Shown: positions 15,289 through 23,600 of the stretch, piece after piece
How positions within the stretch are numbered: the first letter of the stretch is position 1
Layout: every line of letters begins with the position of its first letter
Assembly (NCBI GenBank): GCA_947631765.1
Contig: CANRMP010000007.1
Span: 1 to 64,000, forward strand
Length of the DNA: 64,000 nt
Reading direction: 5' to 3'
DNA from: an uncultured Clostridia bacterium
GTDB lineage: Bacteria; Bacillota; Clostridia; Oscillospirales; CAG-272
The notes under the pieces: model-generated
Told to the model about the DNA's origin: nothing
The model's database searches: none
Seen by the model: the letters and a program-made list of their open reading frames with translations, nothing else
Position numbers and translations under genes: made by a program

Positions 15289-15774
15289 TTATTTTGTGGG
15301 AATGGCGGTAAGAACGGCCTCTATCTTGCAGAAAAAAACGTTATAGGTTTCAAGCTCCGCCTTGTCGTATTCGTCGGTTTTGATAACGTCCATAGCAAAT
15401 CTCTCGAAAAATTTGATAAGAGGTACTATCATGGTTTTTCTCAGCGTGTAGATTCCGAGCACCTTTTCCGTCTCGGCAATAACGTTAAAGGTGGTTCCTA
15501 TCTTTTCGATAATCGATTCGTCGTCGGTAATAAGGGAGGTTATTTCCTCCGGCGTGCGGTGCACTCCGAAAACCGCGTTGAACACCTCGGCTTCAGACTC
15601 TGAAATAGAACCGTCGGTGCTTGAAAAATAGCAGGCAAGGGAAACAAGATCCGCCGTGACAAGGTCGACAAGGGGCGTTTCCGAATACTCCGCAGGGATA
15701 TTTGTCTTGTCGTATTTGTCAAAGACCTCGATGATTCGCTCAAATTTTTCTCTGGTCTCACTGTAATCGGTCAT
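15289..15774 (-). CDS. Small acidic helical protein, possibly TerB-like
   Basis: A 161-residue soluble, acidic, mostly helical protein without signal or membrane segment. The stretch LVSLACYFSSTDGSISESEAEVF resembles the D-G-x-I-(S/T)-x-x-E motif repeated in TerB-like (tellurite resistance/DjlA N-terminal) proteins. That family is linked to metal binding and membrane stress, but no biochemical role can be claimed. It is a single-gene unit with a strong promoter and terminator. The rest of the protein (residues 90-161) was not recognised. Confidence 0.75.
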   Translation of the reverse strand: MTDYSETREKFERIIEVFDKYDKTNIPAEYSETPLVDLVTADLVSLACYFSSTDGSISESEAEVFNAVFGVHRTPEEITSLITDDESIIEKIGTTFNVIAETEKVLGIYTLRKTMIVPLIKFFERFAMDVIKTDEYDKAELETYNVFFCKIEAVLTAIPTK

Positions 15775-15847
15775 AACGTTACCTCACTTAGCCGTATTAA
15801 ATGTAACAACTGAATCCGCGTTTTGCGACGCTTTATTTTACGATTAT

Positions 15848-15876
15848 ATTGTATCATATACCGCCTTTCTTGTCAA
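15848..15876 (-). promoter_or_regulatory. Sigma-A promoter of the TerB-like gene
   Basis: On the minus strand TTGACA (15871-15876) and TACAAT (15848-15853) are 17 bp apart; only one -10 base departs from consensus. Confidence 0.8.
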
Positions 15877-15944
15877 GGCGAAAGGGTAAATAGGCGTTAA
15901 AGAAAAAATAAAAAAATTGAGGCGATAAAAAATAAAAAAATGTA

Positions 15945-15973
15945 TTGACAAACCGCGTTTGTTCTGTTATAAT
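15945..15973 (+). promoter_or_regulatory. Sigma-A promoter of tRNA-Thr
   Basis: Perfect TTGACA (15945-15950) and TATAAT (15968-15973) with a 17-bp spacer, ~30 nt before the mature tRNA. Confidence 0.9.
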
Positions 15974-16004
15974 AACGTGGTAGGTGAAACGAGCAATATT
16001 TTAC

Positions 16005-16080
16005 GCTACTATGGCGCAGTCGGCAGCGCGCATCCTTGGTAAGGATGAGGTCATGAGTTCGAATCTCATTAGTAGCTCCA
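16005..16080 (+). tRNA. tRNA-Thr (anticodon GGT)
   Basis: A 76-nt cloverleaf. The acceptor stem is GCTACTA / TAGTAGC with CCA encoded, and the D-arm contains GCGC...GCGC. The anticodon stem CATCC / GGATG encloses TTGGTAA (anticodon GGT), and the T-arm has GTTCGAATC. It reads ACC/ACU threonine codons. It stands alone with its own promoter and terminator. Confidence 0.95.
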
Positions 16081-16115
16081 AAAATCGGCAGAGCGATAGC
16101 GATGCCGATTTTTAC
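16081..16115 (+). terminator. Terminator of tRNA-Thr
   Basis: AAAATCGGCA / TGCCGATTTT is a perfect 10-bp stem with a 12-nt loop, followed by further Ts, directly after the tRNA CCA end. Confidence 0.85.
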
Positions 16116-16380
16116 TTTCTACTTTCTCACTATTCACTTTTCACTAAAAAACATCTCTTGCTGATTTTTGGCAAGTAATAGGTAATAGTGAATAAGTTTA
16201 CGTTGTGTCCGCTCCGCGGACTTTTTTTAATATTCCTTTCAAATGAGGCTTGCCTGCGCTCAGAAAAGCCTCGCATCATTGCGACCAACGGGAGCAATAT
16301 CATACTGCCAAAGGCGGTGCATCATTACGCTGAAGGCGTAACATCATTTTTCATATCGCTGCAAGCGATGCTTCATTTAG
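16116..16380. repeat. Mosaic of short palindromes downstream of tRNA-Thr
   Basis: No gene is seen in this stretch. 16120-16195 has imperfect inverted repeats of a TCACTATTCACTTTTCACT / AATAGTGAATAAG type. GTCCGC-TCC-GCGGAC (16207-16221) is followed by seven Ts. Then short hairpins come in a row, most of them separated by CATCAT or a close variant: GAGGCTT/AAGCCTC, ATTGC/GCAAT, ACTGCC/GGCGGT, TTACGC/GCGTAA and ATCGCT/AGCGAT. The same plan recurs at 53435-53595, also just after a tRNA gene. The stems differ in sequence, so this is neither a CRISPR array nor a simple direct repeat. Confidence 0.6.
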
Positions 16381-16386
16381 ACTAAG

Positions 16387-16421
16387 ACAGAGCGCCGCGG
16401 TTTTATACTGCGGCGCTCTGT
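16387..16421 (-). terminator. Terminator of the ATPase-FtsX operon
   Basis: ACAGAGCGCCGC / GCGGCGCTCTGT is a perfect 12-bp stem with an 11-nt loop, 34 nt after the stop of the minus-strand gene. The T-run is weak on both sides. Confidence 0.6.
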
Positions 16422-16454
16422 TTAATCGAATTTGTTTAAACTTGAAATACGAAG

Positions 16455-19415
16455 TTAAATATCGTATTTTGCAAGAATTGCGCTCGGGGTCTTTTTGAGC
16501 AGAGATATTACCGGAAGCGTTCCGAACAGTGCGCACACGGCGTATATGAAGATATACAGCGCGGCGGCAAGCCAGAACGGGAAGTAGATGCTCTCGCCGA
16601 CAAGCGGATTCGATTGCATGGATATTACTATCGCCGAGGTTAGGGCGTATCCGATAAATACAGTAAGCGTTGTCAGCACGCTGACGTAAATGAAGAATTT
16701 GAATATCAGGTTCTTTTTCGAAACGCCTATAGCCCTGTATATGCCTATCTCCTTCACGCGATTCATGGTAATCGACCTCATAATGAAGAACACGCAAACG
16801 CATAAAAGCGCGAGCATTACGACAAACGAGGTTAGATTTGCTATAATTTCGGGCAATTTATCCGAGAGGATAAAGCTTTTGTAGTTGTCGGGCGTGACTA
16901 TTCTGTCGCTGTCTACATAATTTGAGAGAAAGCTTGCCGCTTTTTTAGTGTCCGAGGCGTGAATGAAAAAGTATGTGTGGGGATAATCGTCATCATACGA
17001 ATATATGAAATCGGAGTGGTATATATTATTGCTTGTCTCCCCGAGCCTGCAAAAGAGCTTTAAATAGTCCTCGTCGGAAATGACAAACATTTCCTCATAG
17101 TTGTCAAAATTGTGGTAGCTGTTGTAATAATTCGACTGGTACGCGTCGTAAGCCGCTCCGTATGTCCGCCATGCATTCTCCGATATTATTTCGGCAGTGT
17201 TGAGTCCGGAATAATATTCGTCGGTATTAAGGCTGTTTAAATACTGCATTGCAGTATCGGGATCTGCCGGATATTCACCCTTGTCGCGCTTGTAGATATA
17301 TCCTGCATAGCAAATTTGCGCTTCGCTCCAGTAAATTTCGGCGATGTCTTCGTCGTAATACATAGCCAAAAACAGATAATCCGGCGAGTAGTGCTCGGTG
17401 AGCAGCCAGAGCTCAAAGGTCAGGGCACGGTAATTCTGCATTGCTTTTAGATAGTCGGAAATACCGGCATAATAGTAGTCATAAAGCCAGAGACATTTTG
17501 CCTGATACGAATTGTAATTGGCGGATATTTCATCGCTTGAAGCAAAATCGGAAAAGCTAAGCAGCTTAAGCTCGTTTTCGGCGTATATCGAATATTCCTT
17601 CTCACTTGTGTATACAGTAAAGCTGTCTGTGATATCAAACGTCATTCCTGCAATCTTGACCGGCTCTAAGGTCGGAAGAGCGGACATCGAGACGCTGTTT
17701 ATAACCACGGCGCTTTGTGCCGGTATCTCGGGAAGAGATGAGGCTTTTGGTCCGTTATAGAGAGATTTCGGCATCAAATTGCGGTACATATCGAAATTTC
17801 TGTAAGTGTTATATGCAAGCGACAGGCGGTCGAGCACAAAGTACTTTTCATCGTTTTCGACAATTCCGACGATTTTTTTAGACGAGTCAAGATTGTATTT
17901 TATCCGTGTTGAAAGTCCTATAAGGTCGTCATACGAGTGTATAATATTTACCGGACTTGAGGAGAGCAGCTGGTCAGCCGCTGCCGTGGTGATTATCATT
18001 TCGTCTGCGCTCTCGAGTTTGTTTTTGCCGGCTACGGTGCGACAGTCCTTTATCAGCTCTTCGGGCACCCAGTTTCCGTTTGCCTGCAAGGTCACGCTTC
18101 TTGCCGTCATGAAATCAAGAGCGGTAAAATATACCCAGGAATTATCTTCGTAAATGTTTTCGACAATACCCATGTAGTCGATGCCGTATTCTTCGAGCTT
18201 ATCGTTAAAGTCAACATCCTTCATGGTGCTGAGCACCGGCATGTATAACACGTTCTCATCAAAGTTGCTCATTGCGTCAAGATAATCCCTGATAAACACC
18301 GAGAAGTTTGCGCTCGATATCACGAGCACCACCGCAAGCGTGAACATACAAAGCTTTAAAAGTCCGCTTTTTATCCCTCTTTTTTTGCCGGGATGCAGTT
18401 CTTTAAAGGATTCCGCCACCGAGCTTTTGAAGGAATAGAGCTTTCCGAAATTTTTTCCTTCAAAGGAGGGAAGTGTTTTTATGCTTGTTTCCCGCCTTGA
18501 ATGTTCGGTTTCCTTGTCATAAACGCCTTCATGGAGCTTTATTTCTCCCGTGCCGTCAATCATTTTCATTGCCGGATCGCTTGACTTTATATACAGCTTT
18601 CCGTTGTTCTTTATGATTTGAAGCCTCAGTCCGGGCGTTTTCTCACCGTAATACTCAATGTCTATTCCCTCAAAAGAATCCTTTGAACATTCAAGCTCAC
18701 CAAGATATATAGTGTTTTTGTCCCTGCCGACATATCCGCCGGTCTGGTCGTTTTCGTAAATGTTTGTTATATGTCCGTCTTGAAGCTCTATGACCTTGTC
18801 GCAATAATAGTCGACAAGCTTTGCTTCATGGGTGACAAGAAGCACAAGACTGTTTTTTGAGATTGCTCTGAGCATATCCATAATGGCTATGGTGTTCTTC
18901 TCGTCGATGTTTCCCGTCGGCTCATCCGCAAGAATTATCGAGGGACTTTTCACAATGGCGCGGGCAATAGCAACTCTCTGCTGTTGACCGCCCGAAAGAG
19001 CGTCGGGAGTGCGTTTGACGAATTTTTTCATGTTGACCGACTCAAGGGCGGCGATAACACGCTTTTCAATCTCGTCCTCGTCTGTCATGCCGCACAGCCT
19101 CAGGGCGTCTGCGACGTTTTCATAGACTGTTTTGTCCTTGCTCAGATAGTAATTCTGAAAGATATAGCCGATATGACGGTTGCGAAGGTAATCGGTGTCG
19201 GTATTTATGCTCTTGCCGAAAATACGTATATCTCCGCTTTGAGCCTTGTCAAGCCCTCCGATGGCGTTAAGCAAGGTGGTCTTGCCGCATCCGCTTTTTC
19301 CGAATATCGCAACCATGCCCTTTTCGGGAAGCTCAAGGCTGATATTGTCTATAACGTGTATTTCGTTTTGCTTGTTCTTGTTATACCATTTGTTGACGTT
19401 CTTTAGCTCTATCAC
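16455..19415 (-). CDS. Fused ABC ATPase / FtsX-type permease, 986 residues
   Basis: A one-chain ABC protein with an N-terminal ATPase (residues 1-~225: Walker A GKSGCGKTT, signature LSGGQQQR, Walker B IILADEP) and a C-terminal FtsX-type membrane part. One helix is near residues 355-375. A long extracellular domain (about 380-845) follows, very rich in Tyr, Asn and Asp, and then three helices near the end (FVVMLALLCVCVFFI onwards) with the FtsX motif EIGIYRAIGVSKK. The fold plan is that of MacB, a mechanotransmission exporter. The GTG start overlaps the upstream gene's stop as GTGA with GGAGG 9 nt before, so it is coupled to a second fused protein. Together they probably form a heterodimer for peptide export or resistance; the substrate is unknown. 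Confidence 0.9.
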   Translation of the reverse strand: MIELKNVNKWYNKNKQNEIHVIDNISLELPEKGMVAIFGKSGCGKTTLLNAIGGLDKAQSGDIRIFGKSINTDTDYLRNRHIGYIFQNYYLSKDKTVYENVADALRLCGMTDEDEIEKRVIAALESVNMKKFVKRTPDALSGGQQQRVAIARAIVKSPSIILADEPTGNIDEKNTIAIMDMLRAISKNSLVLLVTHEAKLVDYYCDKVIELQDGHITNIYENDQTGGYVGRDKNTIYLGELECSKDSFEGIDIEYYGEKTPGLRLQIIKNNGKLYIKSSDPAMKMIDGTGEIKLHEGVYDKETEHSRRETSIKTLPSFEGKNFGKLYSFKSSVAESFKELHPGKKRGIKSGLLKLCMFTLAVVLVISSANFSVFIRDYLDAMSNFDENVLYMPVLSTMKDVDFNDKLEEYGIDYMGIVENIYEDNSWVYFTALDFMTARSVTLQANGNWVPEELIKDCRTVAGKNKLESADEMIITTAAADQLLSSSPVNIIHSYDDLIGLSTRIKYNLDSSKKIVGIVENDEKYFVLDRLSLAYNTYRNFDMYRNLMPKSLYNGPKASSLPEIPAQSAVVINSVSMSALPTLEPVKIAGMTFDITDSFTVYTSEKEYSIYAENELKLLSFSDFASSDEISANYNSYQAKCLWLYDYYYAGISDYLKAMQNYRALTFELWLLTEHYSPDYLFLAMYYDEDIAEIYWSEAQICYAGYIYKRDKGEYPADPDTAMQYLNSLNTDEYYSGLNTAEIISENAWRTYGAAYDAYQSNYYNSYHNFDNYEEMFVISDEDYLKLFCRLGETSNNIYHSDFIYSYDDDYPHTYFFIHASDTKKAASFLSNYVDSDRIVTPDNYKSFILSDKLPEIIANLTSFVVMLALLCVCVFFIMRSITMNRVKEIGIYRAIGVSKKNLIFKFFIYVSVLTTLTVFIGYALTSAIVISMQSNPLVGESIYFPFWLAAALYIFIYAVCALFGTLPVISLLKKTPSAILAKYDI

Positions 19416-21778
19416 TTAATGCCGCCTCCTTTCAGCGTCTTTTTGACGGTTGATCCGAAAATTCTCTTTACATAGCGCCTTGAAAGAACAATAACCGCAA
19501 TAATAAGCGCCACGGCTATCAGAGTATACTCCCCGGCGTGCAGGAAGGTAAAGTTACCGTTTGTACTCGGGATGACAAATATGGTAAAGGCAAATAATGC
19601 CGTTGCGATAAAGGCGGGAATGAGGGCAATAAGTGTCTGCACGTAAATGCTCGCCTTAATAACCGACACCGGTATGCCCATAGTTCTCAGTATCGCTATA
19701 TCTCCCGAGGTCGCCTGCATTGCCCTTGAGGTACACAGCGAGAGAAGGATTCCGATAAACGCCGCAATTACCACCCATGAGATTGCCGCAGACAGCGGAG
19801 CGATAATCGAAATAACATAGTCAAACGCTTGGGGCTTAATAACCGTATTTGAGGGCGCCGCCCGATATCCTTCCTCCCGAAGCGCCACTGCCGCGTCTTC
19901 TGCGGCTTTGTCGTTCTTTAAGAATATGGAGGACTGATAGTATTTGGTTTCAAAATATTCTTTTTCGACAAATTCCCTGATGACCTTTGGGTTCATCAGC
20001 AAACAGTTGTCCGAGTAATATCCGCCGAAATAGTTGCTTTTAAGCAGCTCGCGTATTTCATTGTAAACGCCGGTAGTATCGGTGTTTATCTTAAGATTAT
20101 CGATATTTGTCTCATACGGCTCTATGACGGTAACCTCGCCCCCGTAATAGCCGTCGAATACACCGTACGAGCCTTCGCCATAATTTGATTTTGAGTATTG
20201 TCCGCGAAGTGTCACGGTTTGAGTTACTTTTTCCTTGGAGTCGCTTATAAATGCTTTTATTGATTTTTCATTTGAGGAGGAAAAATAACAAAATTCATCC
20301 TCCTTAACTTCAAAGGAAGCGACAACATTTGAAATATCCGAGTATACCGCCCTTCCTTTGTCGCTCTCAAGCGTCAATTCGCCGGTCGGCGAAAGGCATT
20401 TATAAAAGAAAGCCAAGGCGTTTGCGGTCTCGTATCCGTCCTCGGACAGCACCACGGCGCTCTCTTTTGTATTGTCGTAAAAGTACTTAATTCCGACAAT
20501 GTCGTATATCATACTTCCGCTGCCGCTTCTCTGAATGGAGAGGTTTATTTTGCTGTTCAAAGAGGACTCGTTGTAATCTTCTTTCATGCATATCGGTATA
20601 TACAAGAGCGCCTCATTATCCTTTTCGGGATATCTTCCAAGGTCAGCCTCTTTGTAATACTCTTTGGAAAAGCCGTCAAAATAAGTATAATTATCGTTAC
20701 CGTTGTCGTAAAGATATTTAAAGTCACAGAGAAAATCGTCTTTTAAGTAGCTTGAGGCGCCGAATCTTTCGGCAATACCGCGTATTTCATCGTCGGTCAT
20801 GACGGTTTTATCCGAGCGCATAATAATAAGTCTGCCGTTCTCATGCTCGAACAGATAGTTTTTATCAAAAAGCGACTCGCCTTCCGCAAAAACGCTTGTC
20901 GCAAAGGTCAGGGCAATACTTGTAAGTATCATCAGAGTGCAGATGAAAAGGCTGAGCTTCGGCATCGAAAAGAATCTGACCCGTCCGAGCATGGCGCTGT
21001 TTTTGATAAAAGCGATTTTTTCCTTTTTTGTGCGCTTTCTTTTTACAACACGGTAGCTGTCGGTCTTTTTTGTTTCTTCTTCGACGGGCGTTTCGTGCTC
21101 TTTTAACACGTGGTCAAACTCCACTCCGCCGTCAAAAATGCGGATGTGCCTTGTGGCAAACTTTTCAACCTCCTCAAAGTCGTGAGTTACGACAATAAGC
21201 AGCTTGTCTTTTGAAACATCGTGAAGCAGCTGAATTATTTCCTCCGAGGTCTTGCTGTCAAGATTTCCTGTGGGTTCGTCCGCCAAAATAATGGGGCTGT
21301 CCTTTGCAAGCGCACGGGCTATTACCGTTCTCTGCTTTTGCCCTCCCGAAAGCTGGCTTCCGCGGTGCTTAATATGCGCGCTCATGCCCACGCGTTCGAT
21401 AAGCTCCAAAGCCTTTTTGCGGCGCTGTTTCGGTTCGTCGATGTGCATTAGCGCAAGCTCGACGTTTTGAAGCACGGTGAAGCTTTCGATTATATTGTAA
21501 TCCTGAAATATGAATGAAATATATTTTTTGCGGTACTCCTCGTAATCGGACTGAATATAGTGAGAGGTGGGCTCGCCTTCGATGTACATTTCCCCTTCTT
21601 CATAGGTGTCCATTCCGCTGATGATGTTGAGAAGGGTAGATTTTCCCGAGCCCGACTGACCGGTTATCGCCACAAATTCGCCTTTGTCAAAAGAGAGATT
21701 CACTCCTCTTATTCCGACGGCGATTCCCGAGTCTCCGGCGTAGATTTTTCCTATGTCACATAGCTTTAAGTATGACAT
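19412..21778 (-). CDS. Fused ABC ATPase / FtsX-type permease, 788 residues
   Basis: A MacB-like one-chain ABC protein. The N-terminal ATPase (residues 1-~225) has Walker A GQSGSGKST, signature LSGGQKQR and Walker [14 protein letters not shown] Lys/Arg-rich linker, one helix (about 280-305), an extracellular domain (about 310-660) and three C-terminal helices complete it. The start at 21778 follows AAAGGAG by 6 nt; a longer in-frame reading would begin in the promoter. It is the first gene of a two-gene operon, and its stop overlaps the next start by 4 nt. The two extracellular domains differ in length and sequence, which argues for a heterodimer rather than a recent duplication. Confidence 0.9.
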   Translation of the reverse strand: MSYLKLCDIGKIYAGDSGIAVGIRGVNLSFDKGEFVAITGQSGSGKSTLLNIISGMDTYEEGEMYIEGEPTSHYIQSDYEEYRKKYISFIFQDYNIIESFTVLQNVELALMHIDEPKQRRKKALELIERVGMSAHIKHRGSQLSGGQKQRTVIARALAKDSPIILADEPTGNLDSKTSEEIIQLLHDVSKDKLLIVVTHDFEEVEKFATRHIRIFDGGVEFDHVLKEHETPVEEETKKTDSYRVVKRKRTKKEKIAFIKNSAMLGRVRFFSMPKLSLFICTLMILTSIALTFATSVFAEGESLFDKNYLFEHENGRLIIMRSDKTVMTDDEIRGIAERFGASSYLKDDFLCDFKYLYDNGNDNYTYFDGFSKEYYKEADLGRYPEKDNEALLYIPICMKEDYNESSLNSKINLSIQRSGSGSMIYDIVGIKYFYDNTKESAVVLSEDGYETANALAFFYKCLSPTGELTLESDKGRAVYSDISNVVASFEVKEDEFCYFSSSNEKSIKAFISDSKEKVTQTVTLRGQYSKSNYGEGSYGVFDGYYGGEVTVIEPYETNIDNLKINTDTTGVYNEIRELLKSNYFGGYYSDNCLLMNPKVIREFVEKEYFETKYYQSSIFLKNDKAAEDAAVALREEGYRAAPSNTVIKPQAFDYVISIIAPLSAAISWVVIAAFIGILLSLCTSRAMQATSGDIAILRTMGIPVSVIKASIYVQTLIALIPAFIATALFAFTIFVIPSTNGNFTFLHAGEYTLIAVALIIAVIVLSRRYVKRIFGSTVKKTLKGGGIK

Positions 21779-21812
21779 TTTTTTCTCCTTTCGTTTTGGT
21801 TTGGGTGAGTTA

Positions 21813-21841
21813 ATTATACAACGTTTCTTATATTGATACAA
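21813..21841 (-). promoter_or_regulatory. Promoter of the fused ATPase-FtsX operon
   Basis: On the minus strand a perfect TATAAT (21813-21818) lies 17 bp from a weaker -35, TTGTAT (21836-21841). The weak -35 would allow control by an activator, but no site was recognised. Confidence 0.6.
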
Positions 21842-21995
21842 CGCATACGGGGTAAATTATTGTGAATTTTTTTAAAACATAATAGTTTTAGAACAGCGCT
21901 CAAAGGCTTCTCTTGCTTTGGGGGTCAAAAAAACGGCTTAAAACCCCTTCCTGTTTGTGAAAAATGCGCATTTTCAAAAAAATATCGAAAAACTA

Positions 21996-22024
21996 TTTAC
22001 AAAAGGGATACTTTCTGCTATTAT
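21996..22024 (+). promoter_or_regulatory. Promoter of the MATE gene
   Basis: TTTACA (21996-22001) and TATTAT (22019-22024) are 17 bp apart. A ~115-nt leader follows; I see no known riboswitch in it. The stretch from 21842 to 21995 between the divergent promoters is AT-rich with no gene. Confidence 0.65.
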
Positions 22025-22147
22025 TTTTAAGCGATATAATTTTACGCCGCAAACTGCACCTCCACTCATATATCATAGACGAAAAAAAGCGAAGACGGTT
22101 GCGCGGTAACGTAATTTTTTATTTTTCGGGAAAGGAAGGTTTTTGAT

Positions 22148-23527
22148 ATGGTCAAGGACATGACCGAAGGCAATTCGGCAAAACAGATACTTATGTTCAC
22201 ATTGCCGCTGCTTGTGGGAAACCTCTTCCAGCAGTTTTACAATATGGCGGATACGATCATTGTCGGTCAGACTCTCGGAAAGGGCGCGCTTGCCGCAGTC
22301 GGCGCCACGGGTTCCTTTAATTTTCTGATAATCGGTTTTGTGCTCGGTACGGCAAGCGGCTTTTGTATTCCGGTGGCGCAGTATTTCGGGGCAAAGGATT
22401 ATAAGAAGATGCGCGCCTGCGTTGCAAATATAATATATCTCGGCGTCGCTATTTCTGCCGTTTTGACGCTTTTGACAATGCTTTTTACAAAAGACATCCT
22501 AAGACTGCTTGACACGCCTTCCGATATAATTGACGACTCTTACAGCTACATAATAGTCATATTTGCGGGTATGTCCGCAACAATGTTTTACAATATCTTG
22601 GCTGGGCTTTTAAGAGCCCTCGGCGACAGCCGCTCTCCTCTTTATTTTCTGATCATCTCCTCAGCCCTCAATATCGGCATGGATTTCTTTTTCATCCTCG
22701 TGCTGCATACTGGAGTTATGGGCGCGGGGCTTGCAACCGTGCTTGCACAGCTGATTTCCGGACTGCTCTGCCTATTCTATATCATAAAAAAGTCACAGGT
22801 GCTTCACCTGACAAGAGAGGACATGAAGCCCTCGTTTATGCTTTCGAAGAAGCAGCTTTTTCTCGGGCTTCCCATGGCTTTGCAGTTTTCAATAACCGCG
22901 GTTGGCGGACTTATACTGCAAAAATCGGTGAACGGACTCGGCTCAACCGCCGTCGCCTCGGTGTCGACCGGAAACAAGGCGTCAATGATTCTCACTCAGC
23001 CGATGGAGTCTCTCGGTATCGCCATGGCGACCTTTTGCGGTCAGAACCTCGGAGCAGGAAAAATAGACAGGGTACGCCGCGGCGTGCATCAGGCAATAGG
23101 AATGGTGATAATCTATTCGATTGTTGCCACCGTGGTGTCTTTTACCGCCGGAAAGTACATGGCACTGCTTTTTATAAGCGGAAACGAAACGGTTGTAATT
23201 GGCGGAATATACCGAATGCTTTCGATATGCGGCTGTTTTTATTCAGCCCTTGCAATTCTTTTTGTGTACCGCAATTCCATTCAGGGGCTGGGATTTGGAG
23301 TGCCGGCAATGGCTGCGGGACTTTTCGAGCTGGCGGCAAGAGCGGCGGTCGGAAGCTTTTTCGTGCCGGTTTACGGCTTTGACGCCGCATGCATTGCCGG
23401 ACCCGTTGCGTGGATTGCCGCCGATATTCTGCTTATTCCCGTCTTTTATATCGTGCTTTCAAGGCTACTAAAAAAGTACGGCTTCAAAAAGAAAAGGGAA
23501 GAGAGAATAAAGCCCGAGGCGGAATAA
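22148..23527 (+). CDS. MATE family efflux transporter
   Basis: A multidrug and toxic compound extrusion protein of 459 residues with about 12 membrane helices in two homologous halves, driven by sodium or protons. Typical features are the N-terminal PLLVGNLFQQFYNMADTIIVG and the corresponding motif in the second half (LPMALQFSITAVGGLILQK). The C-terminus is basic. The ATG follows GGAAGG. It is divergent from the fused ABC operon and convergent with the kinase-linked ABC module, so the region is an export and resistance block. Its substrate cannot be deduced. Confidence 0.93.
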   Translation: MVKDMTEGNSAKQILMFTLPLLVGNLFQQFYNMADTIIVGQTLGKGALAAVGATGSFNFLIIGFVLGTASGFCIPVAQYFGAKDYKKMRACVANIIYLGVAISAVLTLLTMLFTKDILRLLDTPSDIIDDSYSYIIVIFAGMSATMFYNILAGLLRALGDSRSPLYFLIISSALNIGMDFFFILVLHTGVMGAGLATVLAQLISGLLCLFYIIKKSQVLHLTREDMKPSFMLSKKQLFLGLPMALQFSITAVGGLILQKSVNGLGSTAVASVSTGNKASMILTQPMESLGIAMATFCGQNLGAGKIDRVRRGVHQAIGMVIIYSIVATVVSFTAGKYMALLFISGNETVVIGGIYRMLSICGCFYSALAILFVYRNSIQGLGFGVPAMAAGLFELAARAAVGSFFVPVYGFDAACIAGPVAWIAADILLIPVFYIVLSRLLKKYGFKKKREERIKPEAE

Positions 23528-23556
23528 AAATAAATAAAATTTAATCTTAAAACCTT

Positions 23557-23588
23557 AAAACCTTCCCGCGTATCGGGGGAGGTTTTTT
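23557..23588. terminator. Bidirectional terminator between MATE and permease genes
   Basis: AAAACCTTCCCG / CGGGGGAGGTTTT with G-T pairing and a short loop. T-runs on the plus side and, less strongly, the minus side can end both converging genes. Confidence 0.75.
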
Positions 23589-23600
23589 GGATAGAATTTA

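Noticed and set aside
16116..16386. Small protein genes in the tRNA-Thr downstream region
   Set aside because: Short open frames here run through palindromes and lack ribosome binding sites.
22025..22147. Riboswitch before the MATE gene
   Set aside because: The leader has only a loose imperfect pairing and no consensus of the guanidine, PreQ1 or other efflux-linked classes that I could recognise.
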